From contig JAGFNQ010000188.1 of the NCBI GenBank assembly GCA_024364735.1, positions 190,870 to 254,869 on the forward strand: a stretch of DNA of 64,000 nt. Reading direction: 5' to 3'. Shown here in pieces: positions 55,932 to 64,000 of this stretch; position 1 is the stretch's first letter; each line of letters begins with the position of its first letter. A model generated the notes under the pieces. That model was not told where the DNA came from. It did no database searches and worked only from the letters and a program-made list of their open reading frames with translations. A program made the position numbers and the translations under genes. Source of the DNA: Boesenbergia rotunda (taxonomy: Eukaryota; Streptophyta; Magnoliopsida; Zingiberales; Zingiberaceae).

Positions 55932-58159
55932 TGTTAGTAATATGAGAGAAGTGTCCTAAGGCAATCGCCTTATGATTGTAATCATTTACTTTAATAAATG
56001 AATATTCACTATTATAGTATACATATTTGTGTATTTGATTAAAATCTTAAACTCATTTAATGAATGTCCGCAATACAATTCACAGTATGAGAGAATTTGT
56101 GATGAATTCACAACTAGTGATTATCTCTACATGTGCAATTGTGAAGTATTGAAATTGTCCCTAGTCGATGAATTGATAAATACGAACACTATCAATTCTA
56201 TTGAGACTAGCATGGGTTATTCTCTAATCAGCAGATTCTCATTGGCTGGTGACATTGGGATGTCCAGAGATAAACATGAATGCTAGTTAAGGGAACTAGT
56301 TCATTGGAGTGACTAGCTGTAAAACTTCATATGGTAATCTACATATAGATATGTCAATGAAGTTCTTACTGCAGTTTAAGTGCGATGCTCCTTTGACTTG
56401 CGGTGTTCAAGTCATCTTGGTCATGAAGACTTATACTTTGATATCTTAAGCAAGCATCTCCAAGGAGGTGTGGACCCAGGATGATTGGGTATAAGCCGAA
56501 ATGTCCGAAGATGTTTGAACAGCCTACAAAGGATTCACCACTCCTTGCGAGGAGACGTATACCCAAGGCCTATCGTCGGATTGTTACTCGAAGCCTCTGG
56601 CCAGAGCATCACATGTTCCGAGTATGAATCTCTCAGAAACATGAGAGTAATTAGAATCCGTTGGACGAGAAAGACATTACTTGGGCTATGTGTGACGTAG
56701 TCAGCCTAGTGCGGACTGACACACATAGACCGTGTCCTGAACCAAGTGGGTATAAGATGGTGAAGGGAATGAGGCACGATTCATTAAAGTTGCTGAAGGG
56801 TTTCAGAATAGTTTCTGAGGTCAACTGTTGATCTTTCGATTAATTGGGGATCATGATGTACTACTAGGTGCCACTCATGATCGTTCTATAATTGGTTAAT
56901 TATAGACGACCAACATAAATCGAAAGCCTATTTAGTCACACGCACTACGAGTAATCCGAGGGATTTAAAACGAGTTGAAAATTGGATTTTCCAATCAAGA
57001 GAGATAAGTCGAATTTGAATTTTTCAGAGACGCATCGGAAACATAAAATAGCTAAGTCTTTTGAAGACTTATTGAACGAATTAAATGAGTTTAATTCGTA
57101 AGATCGTGGCTTGGGTTTGGCCGGCCAAAGAGGGTCCCCACCCTCTTTGTTTGGCCGGCGACAATAAGAGGGAAGAACCAAATTGTTTGGTTCAAATTTA
57201 TAAAATAAACCGCGCGTGGTTTGTCTTATAAAATTATGGATAAAGAAATTTGTATAAAGAAATTTATATAAAGAAATTTATATAAAGAGATTTATTTTTC
57301 ATGGAAATTAAAATAAACCTTGGATTGGTTTATTTTATTTTATAAAATCAATAATGGATTGATTTACCATGATAAAGAAATTTATATAAAGAAATTTCTT
57401 TCCATAATAAAAGGGGAGACATGGTTGTTTTTATTATAAATTAAGTTATAATAAAAACTTAGCATAACGGAATAATTCATAAAAAAATTTATAAGATAAA
57501 TTTCTTATGAAAAATTTATTCCGTTAAGAGGAGACTTGGCGATTAAGAGGCTACTATATAAAGGTACCAAAGCAAGGCTTGGAAATTAATCCAAGAGATC
57601 AAGGATTCTTGCCTAGCCTCTCTCCCTCTCCTTCTCTCTCTCTCCCTCTTCTAGTGCCGCCGGCCCTAGAGCCCTCCCTCTTTGCCGTGAGCTTCCACCA
57701 CCAAGAAGAGGCCGAAGAAGAAGAAGAAGCGGGCGCGACTCCTTCCTTCCTCCCGAAATTTTGATTTCGTTCTTCGTTTGGTGGTTAGTCTTTCCATCTC
57801 TCTCTTGGTATTCTTGTCGTACCTTTGGAGAATCTAGTAGTTCTTGTCGGCATGAAACTCGTGGCTTTGCGAAGTCATCCCGAAGAAAACTCGGCGTGGA
57901 CGCGAATAGAGGCGGAGCTTCCAAGGGACGCTACGGTTGGATCTCGTCCCTTTCTTCGAGTTACGCGAGGTATTAAATAAATTAGTTTACTTTCTGTAAA
58001 ATTTTAAATGTATGATCATGTCTCCACAACATAAGGTTGCATGCTAGATACGTGGTTAAAATAATTTGAGAAATTACTTATGCTAAACCTTCCGCTGCAC
58101 GTAATTAAATTTTAAAATTACGAACCCGTATCCATGTCAACATGCACCCGGTCCCAACA
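55932..58159 (+). mobile_element. Angela-3 5' LTR
   Basis: The 2228-bp LTR runs from TGTTAGTAATATGAG to GTCCCAACA. The first 137 bases recur at 63864-64000 with few changes. The TATA box TATATAAA is at 57555-57562, placing the transcript start near 57590. U3 contains repeated AAAGAAATTTATATA blocks (57235-57400). ORFs within it (for example 57579-57764) read CT-rich R/U5 DNA and are not genes. Confidence 0.92.
57555..57562 (+). promoter_or_regulatory. TATA box of the Angela-3 5' LTR
   Basis: TATATAAA follows an AT-rich U3 and precedes the CT-rich R region. Confidence 0.65.
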
Positions 58160-58160
58160 G

Positions 58161-58178
58161 TGGTATCAGAGCCGGTTA
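58161..58178 (+). other. Angela-3 primer-binding site
   Basis: TGGTATCAGAGCCGGTTA, complementary to initiator tRNA-Met, one base after the LTR end. Confidence 0.9.
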
Positions 58179-59944
58179 GTGTTCGACATAATCATATAAT
58201 TGTTTTACGGAAAACTTTGTCATTATCTCAATTTTGGAAATTTTTCCAATTATGGAAACTTTCCAATTATGATAAATTTTAGATTTAGAAATTTCAAAGT
58301 TTGGAAATCCTCATGAAATTTCGCAAACTTTAGAAATATCCTAGTTTCTGAAATTTTATGATAATTGTGAAAACTTCCCATTTTTGGAAACTTTCAAATT
58401 TTGGAAATTTCCTATTTTGAAAATTTTCTAATTTTGGAAATATGTAAGTTTTCTTTGTACCAGAAACTTACAAATATTCTGAAAGCCTTTTTTTTTGGAA
58501 ACATTCCATTTATGGAAAGCTCGCAATTTTGGGCACTTTCTTTCAAGAAAGTCTAGACAAATTTATGGAACATTAATTGACAATTAAATTCGAATTGGTT
58601 TTTAAATTATTAACAAAATTCTTTACTTTGGGGATTGCCTCGGGGAGCCACCCAAATTAAAGTTAGTTGTTGTAATTTAATTTCCTATTTTGAATAAGAA
58701 TTGTCAAGTTTAATTTGGCTACGCCTCGGGGAGCGGGCCAAATTAGATTTACGACAAATTTCTTTTTCTTGGGTATCTGAGCCTCGGGGAGCCGCCCAAA
58801 GAAAATAATTTGTTATAATTAATTAGTTCATAAATAAAATATGTGATCAAATCTTTGAAAATTTTGAGGTGATTCTCAAACGATAATTTCCTTATTTGAT
58901 TTCTTACATATTGTTGTCTCCAAAATTAATTAGGAAAATTGTTTCCTATAGAGTTTATTTCCTTAAATAAGATTTTCATGAAAATAATATGTGGTTGAAT
59001 TAAGGGAATCTGTCTCTTAATTTAATAAGATTTGATTTAGAGAAATCAAAGTCTTAAATATATTATTTCCGAAATTGATTATGACAATTTAGGAAATTGT
59101 TTCCCAAAACAATTCCTTAAATAAAGTATGAAATTAGAATTAGGAAATCCGGTTCCTAATTCAATTAATGAGACTTGATAAATTAAGTCACATACATACT
59201 TTATTAAGGAAATCGTTAGTACATGACATAATTATATGTCATGAATGTGCTTAGAAAGAAAAGGATGAGACCCAAAACCCCTTACAAAATATTAAGGCCA
59301 ACACCTTCCATTAATATGGTTAGAACCGGAGTTTTGTCTCTCGTTTGGGTTGATGGACACATCCATGCCCGGCTTGAACCTCAACATGTTCAAACCATGG
59401 AATTAGTTTATGATTAATATAGTTGGAGTCAGAGGTCAATCCTTAGTTTTGGTTGTTGGACACATCCAAGCCTGACTAAACGGTTGAATGAGCTCCAACC
59501 ATATTAAAACTATTTCTTGATTAATGGGTCAGCCATAAGCTTGGAGCATCGATTTGTTGTGCCACAACCAAGGTCGATGTAAAGAGAGGTGCAGTTGGGT
59601 GCTATGTATATTGTTGCATACTTGTTAATGAGTTAACAACCCAATGATTTATGCAAACATTCAATTAGTTGATAGCATAAAGTGATAATTACATATATGT
59701 GATATGTAATCGGTATAATTACCTACCTTCATAGCTAAGAATAACTTGATGGCCACAACCATGGTTGTTCTTATCTATGGTTGGATATCAACCTATTTGG
59801 AGATGTTTCTACGATCTCCCGAATTGATAAAAAGGGTTATTCAATTCGAAAAATTAAATAGGATTTAATTAATGTATGTTGATGCATTCTTTATCATTCT
59901 TCTCACTTAAGCTCAATTTGTATTTCTAGGATAATCACTCGATC
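58179..59944 (+). other. Angela-3 leader (5' untranslated region)
   Basis: About 1.77 kb without coding sequence. The first 400 bases are a degenerate array of TTGGAAA/TTTCCAA motifs. Three stem-loops lie at 58621-58805. Further on are repeated GGAAATTGTTTCC-type inverted segments (58920-59220) and two parallel segments with GTTGGACACATCCAAGCC-type wording (59340-59375 and 59450-59480). The gag ATG is at 59945. Confidence 0.7.
58621..58805 (+). ncRNA. Three stem-loops with an identical loop motif in the Angela-3 leader
   Basis: GCCTCGGGGAGC occurs at 58637-58648, 58723-58734 and 58781-58792, each time between complementary arms. Stem 1 pairs CTTTA-c-TTTGGG (58621-58632) with CCCAAA-t-TAAAG (58651-58662). 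Stem 2 pairs TAATTTGG (58711-58718) with CCAAATTA (58738-58745), extendable by five pairs including two G-T. Stem 3 pairs TTTTCTTGGG (58764-58773) with CCCAA-a-GAAAA (58795-58805). The stems differ in sequence while the loop is constant. The place between PBS and gag is where retroelement dimerisation and packaging signals lie; that role is inferred. Confidence 0.65.
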
Positions 59945-62900
59945 ATGTCTTCTCTAAATTTGCGTTCCATTTTGGACACCAATAAGCTGACTGGGCCAAA
60001 CTTCATGGACTGGCTTCGAAACCTAAGGATAGTCCTCAAGGCAGAAAAGCTTGCTTATGTCCTTGAAGAACTACTTCCCAACCGTCCTCCAGAAAATACA
60101 ACTCCAGACCAGTTAGTGGCCTATCAGAAACATGTAAACGATTCTGAACTTGCGAGTTGCATCATGCTAGCCGCTATGGTACCTGAGCTGCAAAAGCAGC
60201 ATGAGCATATGGATGCTTATACCATCATCTTCCATCTTCATGAGTTATTTGACGAGCAGGCGAGATCCGAAAGGTTCGAGGTCTCCAGACTCCTCTTCAC
60301 CTCTAAGATGCAGGAAGACACTTCTGTCTCACAGTTTGTGTTGAAGATGTTGGGGTACATTGAGCGACTGAGCACACTCGGTTTTGCAATGGATCATGAA
60401 CTAAGTATTGACTTAATTCTGCATTGTTTACCCAAAAGTTATTCACAATTTGTGATGAACTATCGGATGAACAAGCTGGAGACTACCATTCCTGAGTTGC
60501 TCAACCTGCTGAAGACTATAGAGCCTTTTGTGAAGCAGGATCAGAAGACGGTGCTGTTAGTTGGTTCCTCGAAGAAAGGTTCTAAGAGGAAGGCCAAAGA
60601 ACAGAATAAAGGAAAGAAGAAAAAGGCCAAAAAGACTGAAAAGACACCAAAAGGCACTTGCCATCACTGTGGCAAGGAGGGTCACTGGCGAAAAAACTGC
60701 AAGGTTTATCTTGAGTCATTGAAGAAGAAGGCATCCGATGCCCCATCCTCTTCAGGTATCTTCGTTATTGAATGTCACTCTATTTCCTCAACCACCTGGG
60801 TATTTGATATTGGGTGTTGCTCACATATATGTAATGACATACAGGGGCTAAGGAATAGAAGAAGACTCGTCAAGGGAGAAGAGAATCTGCGAGTTAGAAA
60901 TGGAGCAAAGATTGCTGCTGTTGCCATCAGAATATATTTGCTAAAGCTCCCTACTGGACGTGTCTTAGAATTGGATAATTGTTATTTTGTTCCTTCATTA
61001 ATAAAGAACATTGTATCTATTTCATGCTTGAATGAAAAGGGTTATCATTTAACTTTTAGTAACAATTGTTGTTACATAACTTTAAATGATGTTCTTTATG
61101 GAACCGGAACTTTGTGCAATGGTATCTACACGTTAGATTTATCTGGTGACGTTTTCAATATCGAAGTTAGCAACAAACGTGCTCGAATAGATAATCGAAT
61201 AGACTCCTATACGTGGCATTGTCGTCTTGGCCATGTAAGTAAGAAACGCATGACCAAATTACATCGATGTGGAATTCTGGAATCATTCATGCAAATCATG
61301 CTTAAAAGGCAAGATGACCAAATTACCCTTTTCCGGAAAAGGTAATCCAGTGGGAGAATTGCTTGGTCTAATACATACTGATGTATGTGGACCAATGTCA
61401 ACTCTTGCACAAGGAGGCTATAGCTACTTCATTACCTTTATCGATGATCACTCACGATTCGGGTATTTGTTCTTGATGAAACACAAATCTGAAGCTTTCG
61501 AGAAATTCAAAGAGTTCAGAAATGAAGTAGAGAAACAGCTTGGCAAAAGTATTAAGATACTTCGATCTGATCGGGGTGGTGAATACTTAAGTCAAGAGTT
61601 TCAAGATTATCTTAGGGACAATGGGATATTGTCTCAATGGACTCCGCCATATACACCACAGCATAATGGTGTATTTGAGAGGCGTAACCGAACCTTAATG
61701 GACATGGTTAGATCTATGATGAACCATGCAACTCTTCCAAAATCCTTTTGGGGCTATGCACTTAAGACAGCTGTTTACTTGCTAAACAGAGTCCCGACCA
61801 AGGTAGTCTCTACTACTCCATATGAAACGTGGAATAGTAAGAAACCTCACTTAACTCACCTTAAGATATGGGGTTGTCCTGCTTATGTGAAGCGGACTGT
61901 ATCAGACAAATTGGATGCTAAGTCTGATAAATATCTATTTATTGGATACCCTAAGGAAACGAAGGGTTACCAATTCTATCATCTCTTGGAACAAAAGGTG
62001 TTTGTTTCAAGGCATGCTGTGTTTCTGGAAAAAGAATTTCTTTTACAAGAAAACAGTGGGAGTGGCATTGAACTTGATGAAGTTTAAGAAACTCCAATAG
62101 ACATTACAGAGACACCTAGTCTAGACCCACAACCAACAACTCATAATGATGAGCTATCAGTTGAACCTAAAACAATACCACCTCTTCGTAGGTTTGATAG
62201 GACACGCAATATTCCAGAGAGATACGGATTTCTCATAAGTGAATCGAACGACGTGTTACTCATAAGCGATGATGAACCTATCAGTTATGAAGATGTTCTG
62301 AAAAGTTCAGAAAGGGACAAGTGGCTTGAAGCCATGAAGTCGGAAATGGATTCCATGTACGAAAATCAAGTATGGGACTTGGTTAACCCACCTGAAGGGA
62401 TCAAGCCCATAGGGTGCAAGTGGGTTTTCAAGAAGAAAACCGACATGGAAGGTAATGTTGTTACCTTTAAGGTTTAGATTAGTGGCAAAAGGATATCGTC
62501 AGAAACAAGGAATTGATTATGACGAAACCTATTCGCCAGTAGCTATGCTTAAATCCATTCGGATGCTCCTAGCCATAGCAGCTCATTATGATTATGAGAT
62601 ATGGCAAATGGATGTGAAAACTGCTTTCCTTAATGGAAACCTGCTTGAGGATGTATACATGATACAACCTGAAGGTTTCACATCGGTTGATAAAACCAAA
62701 ATATGCAAGCTTTGACGATCCATATATGGACTAAAGCAAGCATCCAGGAGCTGGAACATCCGTTTTGATGAGACAATCAAAGAGTTTGATTTCTCACAAA
62801 ATCCTGACGAACCTTGTGTGTACAAGAAGGTTAGTGGGAGTGCAGTCGTATTCCTAGTGTTATATGTCGATGACATATTACTTATAGGAAACGATATATC

Positions 62901-63849
62901 AGTCTTACAGTCGGTTAAAATTTGGTTGTCCAAAACTTTCTCCATGAAAGACCTGGGAGAAGCAACCTATATCCTTGGGATTAGAATCTATAGAGATAGA
63001 TCAAAACGGTTGCTTGGTCTTTCGCAGTCTACATATATAGACCGAGTGCTAAAAAGGTTTAGCATGTCGGAATCCAAGAAAGGTTACCTTCCCATCAGGC
63101 ATGGGATCAACCTTTCAAAGTCTATGTGTCCGCGCACAGAAGACGAGAGGATTTGCATGAATAAGATTCCTTATGCATCCGCGATAGGATCTATCATGTA
63201 TGCTATGTTATGTACTAGGCCCGATGTATCGTATGCTCTGAGCGTCACGAGCAGATACCAGTCTGATCCAGGAATGGATCATTGGGCGGCTGTCAAGACA
63301 ATCCTTAAGTACTTAAGAAGAACTAAGGATGTGTTCCTAATATATGGAGAAGGAGATATGGTAATACGTGGGTATACAGATGCCAGTTTCCAGACAGATA
63401 AGGATGACTCCAAATCTCAGTCTGGATACGTATTTACTTTGAATGGAGGCGCAATAAGTTGGAAGAGTTCCAAGCAAGACACTGTAGCGGATTCTACCAC
63501 GGAAGCGGAATATATTGCGGCTTCGGAAGCAGCAAAAGAAGCAGTCTGGATCAAGAAGTTTGTCTCAGAACTTGGTGTGGTTCCAACCATTGATGAAGCA
63601 ATACCGGTTTACTGCGACAACAATGGAGCTATTGCACAAGCAAAGGAACCAAGGTCTCATCAGCGATCCAAACACGTGCTTCGCCGCTATCATCTGATCA
63701 GAGAGATTATAAGTAGGAATGATATACAAATTGAGAAAATTCCCACTGAAAGGAATTTAGCGGATCCTTTAACTAAGGCCTTGCCTCAAAGCAAGTTTGA
63801 GGGTCATGTTAGAGCCTGTGGTATTGGATACCGTAGCGATTGGCATTAG
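59945..63849 (+). pseudogene. Angela-3 gag-pol polyprotein (two frameshifts, two stops)
   Basis: The start is ATG 59945 (MSSLNLRSILDTNKLTGPNF). Order: gag core, lysine-rich linker, CCHC knuckle CHHCGKEGHWRKNC (about 60659), protease with DIG in place of DTG (WVFDIGCCSHIC, about 60800), integrase zinc finger and core (IHTDVCGP, RSDRGGEY, NGVFERRNRT; 61200-61950), RT with YVDD (about 62865) and RNase H with DNNGAIAQAKEPRSHQRSKH, ending at TAG 63847-63849. Damage: a deletion near 61285-61300 just before the CKSC of the zinc finger shifts the frame, TAA at 62086-62088, a frameshift near 62465-62475, and TGA at 62713-62715 (CGA-to-TGA type) before the SIYGLKQASRSWN segment. Everything else is open and well conserved, so it died recently relative to Angela-1. 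Confidence 0.92.
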
Positions 63850-63863
63850 GCCAAGTGGGAGTT
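63850..63863 (+). other. Polypurine tract of Angela-3
   Basis: CCAAGTGGGAGTT lies directly before the 3' LTR start TGTTAGTAA at 63864; it resembles the Angela-1 tract TAGTGGGAGATT. Confidence 0.75.
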
Positions 63864-64000
63864 TGTTAGTAATATGAGAGAAGTGTCCTAAGGCAATCGC
63901 CTTATGATTGTAATCATTTACTTTAATAAATGAATATTCACTATTTGAGTATACATGTTCGTGTATTTGATTGAGATCTTAAACTCATTTACTGAATGTC
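63864..64000 (+). mobile_element. Angela-3 3' LTR (start only)
   Basis: The first 137 bases match 55932-56068 with a handful of differences (for example ATTTGAGTATACATGTTCG against ATTATAGTATACATATTTG). The remainder is beyond the window. Confidence 0.92.

Larger units (their letters stand above)
55932..64000 (+). mobile_element. Angela-3: nearly complete Ty1/copia element
   Basis: 5' LTR 55932-58159, PBS 58161-58178, long leader, gag-pol 59945-63849, polypurine tract, and 3' LTR from 63864 continuing past the window end. It is related to Angela-1/2 in gag-pol (same domain order and motifs) but has different, longer LTRs. The left flank is CAAAG (55927-55931); the matching right copy is outside the window. 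Stops and frameshifts make it inactive. Confidence 0.92.

Noticed and set aside
57579..57976. Overlapping ORFs in the R/U5 part of the Angela-3 LTR
   Set aside because: CT-rich leader DNA of the LTR; the frames are rich in Ser, Pro, Leu and Glu from base composition and belong to no known copia protein.
58621..58805. tRNA- or miRNA-gene interpretation of the Angela-3 stem-loops
   Set aside because: No cloverleaf, and stems of 8-13 pairs are too short for plant pri-miRNA; position in a retroelement leader fits a cis-acting RNA element better.

Overview
The window is nuclear DNA of a flowering plant, most likely a large-genome monocot. The evidence is the plant-specific LTR-retrotransposon lineages (Sirevirus-type and Angela/BARE-like Ty1/copia, Tekay- and Tat-like Ty3/gypsy), primer-binding sites complementary to initiator tRNA-Met, and one very GC-rich, intronless CBL-interacting protein kinase (CIPK) gene. 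I cannot name the species; a Zingiberales-like genome is a guess. Nearly everything except about 49.9-54.6 kb is retrotransposon.

Left part (1-49,900) is a deep nest. The oldest recognisable host is a minus-strand Ty3/gypsy element (gag about 5.1-5.6 kb; LTR at 5,893-5,975 resuming at 44,235). Its gag is broken by a Sirevirus whose 3' part is 1,473-5,089; that element is broken by another Sirevirus LTR (287-1,472), which is broken by a plus-strand gypsy LTR (1-286). Its LTR is broken by a complete minus-strand Angela-like copia element (Angela-1, 5,976-44,234, target duplication TATAT). The integrase region of Angela-1 is split by a plus-strand Sirevirus S1 (10,215-39,845, GAGTC). S1 holds three further complete elements: S2 in its internal region (16,542-24,284, ATAAC), and S3 (25,507-33,070, TTAGG) and S4 (33,607-39,126, CCGGG) in its 3' LTR. 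All five insertions have exact 5-bp target duplications. A second Angela copy (Angela-2) runs from an 894-base assembly gap to 49,137 and sits in a third Angela LTR fragment (to 49,900).

S1, S2, S3 and S4 carry only a decayed gag (UBN2-like N-terminus, usually two CCHC knuckles, C-terminal coiled coil) and no protease, integrase, reverse transcriptase or RNase H. They are gag-only non-autonomous elements that must use enzymes from elsewhere. Their LTRs and 3' internal regions are full of short hairpins, some with compensatory changes, and of repeated polypurine-tract-like sites.

Right part: a low-complexity AT-rich intergenic stretch (49,901-53,170), the CIPK gene (53,171-54,493), then a Tat-like gypsy LTR and gag (about 54.6-55.84 kb). 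That gag is broken by a minus-strand Sirevirus LTR end (55,843-55,931), itself broken by a plus-strand Angela-like element (Angela-3, from 55,932, running off the right edge) with nearly full-length but mutated gag-pol. Its untranslated leader holds three stem-loops that share an identical 12-nt loop motif on different stems. These stem-loops, the hairpin plus polypurine modules of the Sirevirus elements and the family-specific LTR palindromes are the most interesting signals here. No CRISPR array, tRNA or rRNA gene was seen.
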